From Microglena sp. YARC (Eukaryota > Chlorophyta > Chlorophyceae > Chlamydomonadales > Chlamydomonadaceae), in the NCBI GenBank assembly GCA_022414725.1, contig CM039464.1, positions 2,502,528-2,566,527 on the forward strand: a stretch of 64,000 nucleotides of DNA, written 5' to 3'. Each line of letters begins with the position of its first letter. Within the stretch, counting starts at the first letter, position 1. Shown here piece after piece: positions 52,130 through 62,340 of this stretch. A program made the translations under genes and the position numbers. The notes under the pieces were generated by a model. That model saw only the letters and a program-made list of their open reading frames with translations, was not told where the DNA came from and searched no databases.

Positions 52130-52278
52130 GCAGATGTAAACTGGTACTGGTAAACTATAGGCAGTAGTAAACTGGTACTGGTAAACTACAGGCAGTAGTA
52201 AACTGATACTGGTAAACTGGTAGTGGTGGCTGCTGCCTCCAAGGTGAAGGACTTGTTGGTGCCCCATGCCAAAGGCCC
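52130..52278 (+). repeat. Partial copy of the terminal exon's end, interrupted by the LTR element
   Basis: taaactggtactggtaaact repeats are followed by a copy of gtggtggctgctgcctccaa, ggtgaagg.cttgttggtgc, cccatgcc (52219-52270). This copy is cut at GGCCC by the LTR retrotransposon and continues at 58153. Confidence 0.9.
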
Positions 52279-52672
52279 TATCAGCTATTAAGCACTTCTA
52301 AGAGTGGACAGAGATGTATGCAGCGGAGACAGACGCGCCAATCTATACACAGAGACGAGAATGACGTTACAAGCAAGGACGTACACTAAAGGACACCAGC
52401 GGTGGGCGAAGTGGATGCCTGTAACCTGAATAGACCCTAAGCCCGGATCTTGTCACCCTGACACCGTTTAACACAGGACATGTCAGGGAGAGACTGATAA
52501 GACACAGAGAGATAGGCAGTCAATAGGAAGCTGACACTGAGTCACTAAAGGATGACTCAGTTCTACGGGAAGCTGTCACTATGGGAAGCTGTCAGGGCCG
52601 ATAGTTCTAAGGGAGTACAGTAGTAGTCACCAAGTCATAAAACGAATGAGAGCAACGCAATTCATGCTGACA
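52279..52672 (-). repeat. LTR, left copy (3' LTR of the minus-strand element)
   Basis: 394 bp, starting TATCAGCTATTAAGC and ending ATGCTGACA on the + strand. Direct repeat of 57759-58152. Confidence 0.92.
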
Positions 52673-54152
52673 CTCCACCTATGACACAGGTGACATACAA
52701 TACTAGTACTCCACCTATGGCACTGGGGACATAGAACCATATGTAACAAACAAAAAGTATTAAGGAACGGCGGAAAAAAACAGGAAACCAGAAGAAAGCC
52801 TTGTCTAAAATAAAAGGATGAGAAAGGATGAACCAAAAACCACTGTAGTACTCCGAAAATGTCGCAGCAAAAACTTGGGTCATACCGAGCTGAGCTGAGA
52901 CCAAAATGGAAATGTAACCATCCATGGTAAGCGCAAATATACTATTCATCCAGAATAGTAGGCACCAAACCAGAAAATCACAGGGAGGCCAAACAGAAAT
53001 CAATCCCAAATACCTAAGGAAGGGGAACAACGGTGACTGAAAGAACCGAGAACGTAACCGAAAGAGAAGACTGAAAAAATCGTATATCAAAGTTGGGGAA
53101 CAACGGTATAGAAAACCCGATCCGGGAATAGGAACCTAACGCCAATCAATGATAACCAAAGAGACGGATTGAAATATCGTGTGAGAGCAGCACACGAGAG
53201 AATCAAAGCATAAAGGACGCAGACAGGAGGACACTAAAGACCACGAAGGAAAAAAGAAAGTCGATGGAAAAATCCACTACCTTAAAAACTATTCTTAGCA
53301 CAGAATTCATGACTAGGTGGGATGAAAAAACCATGATGAACTGGTTTCTTACTCAAAGATGGAAGTAAGAAGATTTATGAAAGGTAATAGTCATAAATCC
53401 CCAGCTACGGCACTAACGAAAACATACTAGGAGGTGGGTATCGCACCGCAAAGAACTCATGCACTCAAGACAAACCAAGCGCCTAACCACAAGCAAACCA
53501 AACCTGCAGCAACTGGAAAAAAAATCCAAAGGATGCGGAGAGAAATTTCAAGAAACTTGTAACCAACAAAGGAAACATAGGTCAACGAACAATAGGAGTT
53601 GAGATGTACAACCATAGTACATAAAACCTATTGTCCACTTGAAAAAAAATAAACGCAGAAAGAAGGACTTAAATAATTTACTGCAAAGGATGGACTGAAA
53701 GGGCGCTTGAAATACATGCGGAAAACAAGAAAGAGGTGAGCGGCGGTACATCTGCAAGTACAACTGCAAGATTACCAGCCCACCAATTCACAGTAAAAGC
53801 CGAAGGGAAACAACTACTACACTCCACAAAAAAATTATAATCACAGGAGAGGCTGGTGATTGAAAAACAGTGTGGAGTAAAAAGAAATAGCTAATCTATG
53901 ATGAGCTCCACCGAATGAACCATCTGCCTATGGAACTAAGAGTCAGAAACCATCAAGACGCTATAACGGTGGTCTGAATTAATTACCACCTTCCACCAAA
54001 ACCAAGAAAGACAGCTGAAAGGAAGCTGCCTAAACAAAGCGTCGTAACGCTCCACTAATCTAGACTACCCTATAAGTCAGTCTAGGCGGGTGCTGAGGAA
54101 TAGGCACCCACACATAGGGCCATGTTAACCTACGTATGAGAACCATCAGCAC
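52673..54152 (-). other. Non-coding part of the LTR element where reverse transcriptase is expected
   Basis: About 1.48 kb between the integrase C-terminal ORF and the LTR. The minus strand has several stops in every frame; the open frames of 60-140 codons (52662-53090, 53548-53769) are rich in F, S, L and have no reverse transcriptase motif such as an FADD/YVDD-type box. Some sections (52690-53090) are purine-rich. Origin unknown. Confidence 0.6.
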
Positions 54153-55037
54153 CTAAAACAATGAATCCTGGGTTGACTGTAACACCCAGCCATACGCAGA
54201 AATCAAGCTAGTAACCGGTAGTATAGCCCCCAGTGCAGAACTACTGCCTGGTTGAACAGGGCCGGCATTATTTGCCTCTAAATCTCCAAAGCCTGGGTCG
54301 ACCGGAACACCCCAGCCATACGCAGTATCGGAGCCTGACCACGGTTCAAGATCATCACTTGCATCATCGGCAACGGCTACATCATCACCCGGGCTCCTGA
54401 GTAATCTATCAGAGACGGCAGGAGGCGAAGCGTTCACCAACTCCATCGAGCTATCAATGATGATGGGAGCATGGTGACTAGTAGGCAATGGACCTAACAA
54501 AGGCTCCACTATGGTCTGAGATGGCTTTAATCCAACGACTTTACCGACGAAATGTGACGCAGAGGAGGGCCTGGCGACCCCCTGAGATTCGGCTAAGATT
54601 TTGTCCGTAGGAACCGCAGAAACTCGCCCGCCCAGTGCTTTCTCACGCAATACAGTACCACTGGCCCCTGACCTAGTTCGCAGAGTCATCCTATGGCCAG
54701 GACAGTGGTCAACAAGAGGGGAAAGCAAAGGATCTAGGGAACTCACTGCAGCCTCAGGCATGTGTCCGTTGATAGCGGCAGGGATGCTAGAGACATACTG
54801 TGACCCATCATAGGGAGAAAGCCCAGGAATGCAGTTATGATCAAACTGCTCATAGAAGAGTACATCACGACTCTCTACTACCTGGCGCAACTGTGGAACC
54901 CAAACAAAATAACCCTTACTCACCAGAGAATACCCAACCAGTCTACCAAATAACGCCCCTTTCGTCCAGCTTGTTACGTTTCTTCCCAATAGACTAAATA
55001 TAGCAGGGGCATTCAAACACACGTAACAACGACACAT
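54153..55037 (-). pseudogene. Integrase C-terminal region of the LTR element
   Basis: 294-codon frame on the minus strand. Its first 70 residues (...LVGYSLVSKGYFVWVP, then VVESRDVLFYEQFD) have the Copia GY..(x)KGYRVW..(x)SRDV.F(D/E)E motif. The rest is hydrophilic and unrecognised (contains LEPWSGSDTAYGWGVP). It is out of frame with the upstream integrase piece; the intervening 125 bases continue the integrase in another frame (KCLRSDRAKDFMVKWFEDWL). The family's third catalytic residue, in the QNGxxER box, was not found, so part of the core is deleted. Confidence 0.7.
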
Positions 55038-55164
55038 CAGGAATCACCCCATAAAACAGCTCAAGGTGTCTTGCGTCCCTGATTGGGCAGTCTATGTACT
55101 GCCCCAATCGATATCAGCCAATCCTCGAACCATTTAACCATAAAATCCTTAGCTCTGTCAGACC

Positions 55165-55845
55165 TCAGACATTTAAAGGCAAACCCTGCAGCTGATTTGA
55201 CCATCTGAGAATGATAGTCTGGACTGCTAAGGGAGCTTCATCCCTGGTCCTCAAGCACAATACTTCAGCATAGCCAGAGTATTGGTCTACAAGGCACAGG
55301 ATATAAAACTCCCCACGCAGACCCCTAATATGAACTGGTCCCATTATGTCCAAGTGAAGTCGTTGGAGAGGTGCAAGGACCTCAGTTTTGCTTTCTTTAG
55401 GAAAAGGGAGACGTTTGCCCTTAGCCTTGTGACAAGCATCACATGGGATCTTACCCATCTTTTGTACCTGATGTAGACTGAGGGGCAAATTCTTAACCAT
55501 ACCACGCTTGACAAGTGTGTGCAAGGCGTCATTACCGGGATGACCCAGCCGCCTATGCCACAACCATGCAGGAGTGGTAGGGATAACAACTCCACCGTCC
55601 TCATCAACATCAAGTGCAAAAGCTGGATAATCTTCAGCAACTCTCAAACAACGACTGGAGGTGTGACAAGGCCTACATGCAAACTTATACACACCATCAC
55701 TGGAGGCAGGAAAGGACCAGAGTACAGAAGAGCCCTGAGTGGCAGTACAACTAATACTATCAAAAGCAACTTTGCAGTGGAGGGAATGAGCCACAGCATT
55801 TACTGACAGGAGATTCACTGGACAGTGGGGTATGTACAGAATCAT
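55165..55845 (-). pseudogene. GAG-pre-integrase and integrase core of the LTR element
   Basis: 226 codons on the minus strand. Zinc-binding HHCC: H97, H102, C135, C138 in WHRRLGHPG and IPCDACHKAKG. Integrase core start: LHLDIMGPV with D166, then GEFYILCLVDQYSGYAEVLC. The frame is lost at about residue 216, where the adjoining frame reads the second aspartate (LRSDRAKDF). Earlier residues (ILYIPHCPVNLLSVNAVAHS) are the Copia block following the protease. The frame shift from the protease segment near 55850 means the polyprotein is broken. Confidence 0.85.
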
Positions 55846-56035
55846 TGGTTAAAGTGATAGATGTTGGTAACCAATCACTACATAACACAATGGACCCCAT
55901 ACCCTCTGACCGTTGAATCACCCCATCACTAAATCGAACTGCAGGCCCAACAGCAGAGGATTCAAACACAGTGAACAAAGACTTATCACCTGTGATTGAC
56001 ATCCCAGCTCCAGAATCCACATGCCAGACACCCTC
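55760..56035 (-). pseudogene. Aspartic protease of the LTR element
   Basis: The minus strand reads ...VWHVDSGAGMSITGDKSLF with the DSGAG active site, then AVRFSDGVIQRSEGMGSIVL. This is the Copia protease just upstream of the GAG-pre-integrase domain. The frame changes before NLLSV, so a frameshift separates it from the integrase frame. Confidence 0.8.
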
Positions 56036-56127
56036 ATAAAGACTTGGGCTGCAAAGGTTTGAGAACTTTGTGGTGCATGAGAATAGGACAGAGCGTACCT
56101 CCTAGTTCTTGTTTATGTTGTACCCGT

Positions 56128-57754
56128 CTATCTGAGCTTGCAGGGAGGACAGCTGCTTGCGAGTAAGCGACCCTGGAAGGGCCAAAGCAACGGGCACCGG
56201 TTCATTACCAGGTGCACGACCTTAGGCCTTTCTGAGTTCCGGATACTTCGTGAAGCAGCGGTCTTCCGAGTGGCTCGTTTTCGAAAGACAGGGGCCCCAA
56301 GTGCAATCCAAGCGCCTTTGGTAGCCCCGGAACCCTGAGAACCAGGTCCTTGCCCGCTGAAAAGCAGCATTAGCAGGGACATGGGAAGGGTCACGGGACC
56401 AACCAGGATGCCTTGGATCAGACCTAGGGAGAGACACATTCAAGAAATCTAATGATCTATATGTATCAAGACAGGTCCAGAGAGGACGGGGAACTTTCAA
56501 GAAGTCAAACACTTGAAACCCAAACTCACGTAGCTAAGGCATACACCTAAGGGCGGAACCAGGGGCACAGGAAAAACAAAGTAGTAACCTTTGTCGAACC
56601 ACGGAACGCACCCAGGGGTCACAAGGAGCCTAAGAGAGAAAAATATCCACCAAGATATCATGCCAAAGATCCTCCACGGCCGCTGGACTAGGGCCAGGAC
56701 GGCGTCCACTTCGGCCTGTAGCATGGGCGAAGTCCGGCGCTGCGAGACCTGGGATCACAGAAGGTGGGGAAGCGTTAGGGCGAAGTCGAGATATGAGGTA
56801 TAGGAAAAAAGGAGACGAGGATGAAAGTGCAGCAAGTCGCACCTGGAGCAGAAAATCGCACCAATGGCAGAAAATCGCAAATCGCAAGGGCAGAATTCGA
56901 AAATTTATCGCGAGGATGCGAAGAGCAAAGCCGAGGCAAGTAAAGGTCCTAATATCCTTCCGTCGATGAGCACTCAATCCCAAGTCCCCCCCTCTATCGC
57001 TCGACTCACCCGGTTGGGGGGTAGAGGGAGCAGCACCCGAGTGGTGCTGACCATACCCCCCTGCTTCCCACCACCTCCAGAATCTCCAGGTCCAGACGCG
57101 TAGGTCGTCCTCCTCTGGCGAACCCTACGGCAGTGCCGGCGATCCGCCAGCTTGATCGAAAAAATTCTCCAGAAGGTATCACAGAGCCACTAGAGCGCAA
57201 GCTCATGCCAGTAGCCGACCATCGGCTGGGCAGAGCAAAGGGAGCACAGACGACGTAGACAACAGCAGGGAGCTTGGTCGGCTTGGCAACCTCCGGTATG
57301 CAGGCAGAGCCTCAAACACCGGAGTTAGCGACGTCAAAGACGCGAGCAGACGAAGACGGGTATCTCCACCGATGTCCAGGCTAGTCGCCGACTGGACAGC
57401 AGGCTCAAACACAGCAAAGATTCATCAGAAACATCCTCAACCTCAACAGAGAGGCGTTGGACAAAAGGAGAAGAAGACGGAGAAATGGAGGTATTGGAGG
57501 GGGGGATGTCTTCCATGATGGCGGAAGGAGACTCATCTAAGGCAGCAGAGGGGCTCTGGCGCGCAATCATCGAGCCAATCAGTGGGAACACGGGTCTTGA
57601 AAGGAAGAATCCGGTCGCAGCCATTGGAGACAATGACGCTCTCCATACCGCGCGACCAAGTCAAACCATTCTGTGGGGTAAGCTTTTCGAAGCCGGCAGG
57701 AGGCCCACGCGGAAGTTGCGTTGTCAAGCAGTGGTAGAAAGAGATGAAGCCCAT
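56128..57754 (-). pseudogene. gag region of the LTR element, broken into several frames
   Basis: Directly after the right LTR an ATG at 57754 starts MGFISFYHCLTTQLPRG, then KLTPQNGLTWSRGMESVIV, the typical Copia gag start (LTxxNxxxW). Further on, a minus frame (56512-56222) ends in a worn zinc-knuckle-like C-x4-C-x5-H-x4-C followed by FTKYPELR. Frames between 57533 and 56512 are interrupted. No intact gag ORF exists; the element looks non-autonomous. Confidence 0.65.
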
Positions 57755-57758
57755 TACC

Positions 57759-58152
57759 TATCAGCTATTAAGCACTTCTAAGAGTGGACAGAGATGTATG
57801 CAGCGGAGACAGACGCGCCAATCTATACACAGAGACGAGAATGACGTTACAAGCAAGGACGTACACTAAAGGACACCAGCGGTGGGCGAAGTGGATGCCT
57901 GTAACCTGAATAGACCCTAAGCCCGGATCTTGTCACCCTGACACCGTTTAACACAGGACATGTCAGGGAGAGACCGATAAGACACAGAGAGATAGGCAGT
58001 CAATAGGAAGCTGACACTGAGTCACTAAAGGATGACTCAGTTCTACGGGAAGCTGTCACTATGGGAAGCTGTCAGGGCCGATAGTTCTAAGGGAGTACAG
58101 TAGTAGTCACCAAGTCATAAAACGAATGAGAGCAACGCAATTCATGCTGACA
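57759..58152 (-). repeat. LTR, right copy (5' LTR of the minus-strand element)
   Basis: 394-bp direct repeat of 52279-52672. A single difference was seen by eye (agaccgataag here, agactgataag there). Confidence 0.92.
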
Positions 58153-58365
58153 GGCCCCACCACCATGGATACATAGGCAGTAGTAAACTGATACTGGTAA
58201 ACTGCTAGTGGTGGCTGCTGCCTCCAAGGTGAAGGACTTGTTGGTGCCCCATGCCATAGGCCCCACCACCATGGATACATAGGCAGTGGTAAACGGGCAG
58301 TGGTGTCAGCCCCTTCCAAGGTGAAGGAACTATTTGTTCCCCATGGTTCGTCATGGCCCCCACTA
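58153..58365 (+). repeat. Further tandem copies of the terminal ECM29 exon end
   Basis: GGCCCCACCACCATGGATACATAG restarts the copy cut by the LTR element, followed by two more copies of gctgctgcctccaaggtgaa, ggacttgttggtgccccatg and ccccaccaccatgg (58212-58290 and 58296-58360, the last diverged). Each ends ggataca.taggcagt. All lie downstream of the stop codon. Confidence 0.9.
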
Positions 58366-59420
58366 GCCCAATGTGTTATAATTATGCTTGGGAACTTGAA
58401 ATCATGACCAATTTGTACCATTCGATCACTATTCGCATGGTGAGGGCTAAAATTTACCCTTAGGAACTTTGCACTCGCTCCAAACTCGGGTTATATGATA
58501 TGACATGTAATATAGCAAGCATGTGTCTCCTTAGTCTTCATGCTCGTCGTCTACCTCAATCTTTAGTTGTGATGGCTCGTGTGACAAAACAAGATCCGAC
58601 ACTAAGCCATTGCGACATTCCATTCTGCCAAAGGGAGTCATATGATGTTCAAACACTCATTCCCGAGTACATCTACCAGACCATACCGTTACACTCTTCC
58701 CTCCTTTAGGAGTCAGAGTCGTAATTGATTGTAATCTTGAGGTGGGATAGATATACTCGGGAACATTGCATCGTCGTGCATTTCGAACAGATTCCGTCCC
58801 TTTCTAGGGTCATCTTGCCGGTGCCCTCGTTCCAGGTCAACAGGACCCGTTGGCTTTGGGAAATATCTCTTTGGTCGAGCTCGTAGTGGATTACACGAAA
58901 TCACTTCATTCCTGAGCGATTCGAACTTGGGTCGCTAAGCCTTAGCACCAACTCCGAAACCAGTGTGACAGCACAAGATTCGACACTACGCCAGTGCAAC
59001 TATCTATTTTGCAAAAGGGATAAATATGATAAAGGGTTCCCTACTGGCCACATCCCGAAAAAACCGTTTTTTGTTTAAAGATTGTATTATTGGTCTAAGA
59101 GCGAAATGTAGCAAAAAGTCAAAGTGCCAAAGACACTATTACACTGATTCGGATACTTATATGTTTACAAATGGATCGTTTAGGAACATTTCTATTCACA
59201 AACACATGTTTACGCTCATGTTGGTATGCTTATCATTCGCAATGTTAGCTTGTGGCACCCTTAAGTATAATCCTTACTAGTGAATTGTTACATTTTGGCA
59301 AAAAATACCCCAAATTGTGTAGTTTCTTTGACTTGTGATGGTAATGTGTGATTTGATGATAATATGTTTGAAAAAATAAGATGCACAATTGCCATGTGAT
59401 ATACTGTATGTCCCCTTGCT
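58366..59420. other. Intergenic or repeat sequence with a 65-bp direct repeat
   Basis: gtgacaaaacaagatccgac, actaagccattgcgacattc, attctgccaaagggag (58580-58645) recurs in diverged form at about 58967-59031. Near both are tRNA-like B-box reversals (gattcgaacttgggtcgct at 58920). No gene was recognised. The 84-codon frame at 59026-59280 has no known family. Confidence 0.45.
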
Positions 59421-60176
59421 TGGAGCAAAACGCCTCAGTGCCAAGACTAGCGGGGTCGCCCCCCCCCCCCCCCCCCCGCCCCCCCCACCCCCCTAAAGCC
59501 TTGCGTCTTGCTAAAATAACTCAAATTTAGTGCCAAGGTCAATAGAATGTCCCAAGGAACCCGAATCTGTACATAATAGTGAAGTTCAGGGCTTCGTGGT
59601 GTGTAAAAGTGCGATTTTCAGAAAAAGTACTTTTTGGTCCGAGGCAGATTCGAATTGCCGACCTCCAGATTACATGTACGGCTATATGGTCCAATAGCGA
59701 AATGTAGCAAACCGCCTGAGTGCCAAGACAAGCGGGGGGGAGGAGCCCCTCCCCCCCCCCCCCCCCCCCCCTAAAGCTTCATGCTTCCGTGTTAAAAAAT
59801 TGGATGGCCGGCAGGCTGTGCTGCTGAAGACAGCGGGTGTTCAGAGTCCGTTCCCTCGGGGGCGGTGGTGTTTCCACTGCTAGGATTAAGCGGCCATTGC
59901 AATCTTTCTTTTCTTTCTTGTGTCTTGCTAAAATAACTCAATATTAGTGCCAAGGTCAATGGAATGCCACAAGGAACCCGAATCTGTTCATAATACTGAA
60001 GTTCAGGGCTTCGTGGTGTGTAAAAGTGCGATTTTCAGAAAGAAACAAATTTGGTCCGAGGCAGATTCGAGTTGCCGACCTCTAGATTACATGTGTGGCT
60101 CTATGGTCTAAGAGCGAAATGTAGCAAAACGCAGAAGTGCCAAGGACACTATTTCACGGATTTTGATGGTTATATG
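59421..60176. repeat. Two copies of a tRNA-like repeat of about 230-250 bp
   Basis: gtcttgctaaaataactcaa, agtgccaaggtcaatagaat, gcccaaggaacccgaatctg, gcttcgtggtgtgtaaaagt, gcagattcgaattgccgacc (about 59503-59700) recur at 59926-60110. The minus strand carries GGTCGGCAATTCGAATCTGCC, B-box-like. C-runs at 59460-59492 and 59742-59771 accompany the copies. Between them is a GC-rich piece, ccctcgggggcggtggtgtt. Confidence 0.65.
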
Positions 60177-60225
60177 TAGGGCTGTCAATATCGTATGGTA
60201 TTTTCAATTAATTAATTCATTCATT

Positions 60226-60511
60226 CCTTCACGTCTTCTTGTAGAATCTCGTCTTTTAGGCCTCGGCAACTCTCAGCCCTTCTACAATATACTCTTTATT
60301 CGCTAGTTTCTCTATGCCTTTGTAGTTCGCATTGCTTGTTCTCAAGCCTTTTATTTGCTCTTTCGTACGCTTTTTTGGAGGTCACCTCCTGGACCAAGTT
60401 CTGAGGGGTATGTTGCCCAAACCCTCACTGTTATAAAACTGTCCAGCTGCCTCGGCGCTGTTCAGTCTCGGCATTGATTTTTGCTGAGTATGTAACTATA
60501 TCCTCTCTCTA
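60226..60511 (+). repeat. Truncated LTR copy 1
   Basis: 286 bp, ccttcacgtcttcttgtaga to gagtatgtaactatatcctc, matching the 3' half of copies 2 and 3 (61159-61441, 63102-63381). Confidence 0.85.
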
Positions 60512-60836
60512 ATTCATTGCTGATTTTGTCGCTACAGAAGAGCCCCCTCCTGAGTGGGAGGACACGGTGGGAGATGATCACCCCTTCATCAGCCATGGTG
60601 GGTCCCGTGTTAACATGGGAGTTCCCAACCCTCCACATATGTCAGTGGCGGATCCTCCGATGGCCCAGGACCATTCCCCCGACCATTTGCTTCTCTCCCA
60701 GAATGAGCTTCTTCCCCTGATCCTCCCTGACAGCCTGGATGACTAGCTTGGATTTGTTCTTGTCCCTTTGTAGCAATCGTCTTGTTTCTGGCGGTGTAGG
60801 TGATGGGGGGTAGCTTATGTTTTCACTTCTCGAGTC
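60512..60836 (+). other. Sequence between LTR copies 1 and 2 with a short open frame
   Basis: A frame from about 60539 to TAG at about 60747 reads EEPPPEWEDTVGDDHPFIS and ends LLPLILPDSLDD, with an acidic, proline-rich composition. It may be the end of an LTR-element polyprotein. No family is recognised. Confidence 0.35.
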
Positions 60837-61441
60837 TCCGTTTGGCTCTTGACCTGTTTGGCTGCTCTCCTGTGCCCTCTCTCCGTCCTTAAGCTTGATG
60901 GTTTCTTGACAGATAGGCTATGGACTCTCTTAGCTTTTCCCCGCTGGTCTTGGTCTTTCGCTTTTCCTCACGCTTTTTATCGTGTTAGTAGTTCTGCTTA
61001 GGTTGTTAAGTGTCCTTTCTTAGCTGTGCTTTTCCTTGTGGCGTTTTGGCTGACGGCTTGGCCTTGGGTTTGCCTTTAGATAGGAGTGTTTAAGGCCGCC
61101 TTTTTAGAGCTCTATGCCTCTCTCCTTGTTTGTTTGGTGATTTTCCTGTGCCTTTTGTCCTTCACGTCTTCTTGTAGAATCTCGCTTTTTAGGCCTCGGC
61201 AACTCTCAGCCCTTTTACAATATACTCTTAATTCGCTAGTTTCTCTATGCCTTGGTAGTTCGCATTGCTTGTTGTCAAGCCTTTGTTTTGCTCTTTCGTA
61301 CGCTTTTTTGGAGGTCACCTCCTGGACCAGGTTCTGAGGGGTATGTTGCCCAAACCCTCACTGTTATAAAACTGTCCAGCTGCCTCGGCGCTGTTCAGTC
61401 TCGGCATTGATTTTTGCTGAGTATGTAACTATATCCTCTCT
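60837..61441 (+). repeat. LTR copy 2 (about 605 bp)
   Basis: From tctccgtttggctcttgacc to actatatcctctct. Near-identical to copy 3 (62775-63381) along its length, with a handful of base changes (for example agcttttccccg versus tgcttttccccg). Confidence 0.85.
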
Positions 61442-62016
61442 CATTACCGTACGATATATCGTGGTATACCGTACGGTATCGATACCGTACGATATTTGTA
61501 TACCCTTTTTGGGGAAAATCAGTATAAGACCAAGGGGATATAACAGGAAATACCGTTTACACGTCCATACACTTCAAATACAAATCAAGTCAAATGAACC
61601 AATACTGAGGGGAAAACACGGTGATATCGTGGTCTATTACCGTACGATATATCGTGACATATCGTACGACGTAAGGCGGTATGCTGAATTCCCTGGCCCA
61701 GACTCAGGTGCTCCTCACGAGAACCGAACCGCCGACCGCCCAAGTGTGAGATATTTTCGTAGACCACAGGACCACACTGACAAAAAATAAGGAAATTGCT
61801 ACATATGCAGCGGAGCCCGAACATCGTCTGAGCAGCTGTACAGTTTTATAACAGTCAGGGTATAGGCCAAATTCCCCTCAGAACCTGGGCCATGAGGTAA
61901 ACTCCAGAAAGCGAAAGAAAAGGCACATTCAAGAGCTTAAAGAAAAAACAGAGCGAACTAGCAAGGCATAAATTATTTACATACATATTTTAATTACACA
62001 TGCCTTTAGGGAACTA

Positions 62017-62340
62017 CTACGTCACTGTCTTCCTCGCAGAATTCAATCCGCGGGACCCGCAATGGCTGATGTGATCCCTGGTAGAAGCTGACGGATTGGC
62101 GCAGGAAATCTTAGCTGCACAGGTCTTGCACTCGAGCACTACTGCCATGGAGGGCTCCTCCTGGACAATGCTGAAGTGTGTTTCATACTTGCGAGTCTTG
62201 CTCTTCAGCTTCGCATACAGATCGCGAGGATACAATTTGACTCCCATATGCTTTTGTTTCCCATCACTGTCGAGGTAACGGGTGGCAGTAGAAAACGCAT
62301 CAGCAGATCCGGATCCAGACATGGCGGAAGAGCACAGCAC
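62017..62340 (-). CDS. BED-type zinc-finger ORF, hAT transposase fragment (107 aa)
   Basis: Minus-strand ORF with C71-x2-C74-x15-H90-x3-C94 (ECKTCAAK...RDHISHCGS), the same spacing as the BED finger at 50725-51054. The basic segment KLYPRDLYAKLKSKTRKYET precedes it. The frame stops 13 residues after the finger, without a catalytic domain. The start codon is inferred. The element around it is probably the interrupted hAT-like element. Confidence 0.6.
   Translation of the reverse strand: MLCSSAMSGSGSADAFSTATRYLDSDGKQKHMGVKLYPRDLYAKLKSKTRKYETHFSIVQEEPSMAVVLECKTCAAKISCANPSASTRDHISHCGSRGLNSARKTVT

Larger units (their letters stand above)
52279..58152 (-). mobile_element. Copia-type LTR retrotransposon (5874 bp), inserted in a terminal-exon copy
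   Basis: Two 394-bp LTRs (52279-52672, 57759-58152) differ visibly at only one base (about 52494 versus 57974). Termini are TATCAGC...GCTGACA, near-inverted. The 5-bp GGCCC lies at 52274-52278 and 58153-58157, so the target is duplicated. The inner coding region is on the minus strand: gag (57.7-56.2 kb), protease (about 56.0 kb), GAG-pre-integrase and integrase (55.6-55.0 kb), integrase C-terminal part (55.0-54.2 kb). This order (integrase before the expected reverse transcriptase) is Copia-like. No reverse transcriptase or RNase H was found in the remaining 1.5 kb. Confidence 0.88.

Noticed and set aside
52662..53090. Minus-strand ORF of 142 codons as a reverse transcriptase remnant
   Set aside because: Hydrophobic F/S/L-rich composition and no catalytic aspartate box; it also overlaps the LTR end.
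54601..54813. + strand ORF of 70 codons inside the LTR element
   Set aside because: Opposite to the retrotransposon coding strand, shadow of the integrase C-terminal region.
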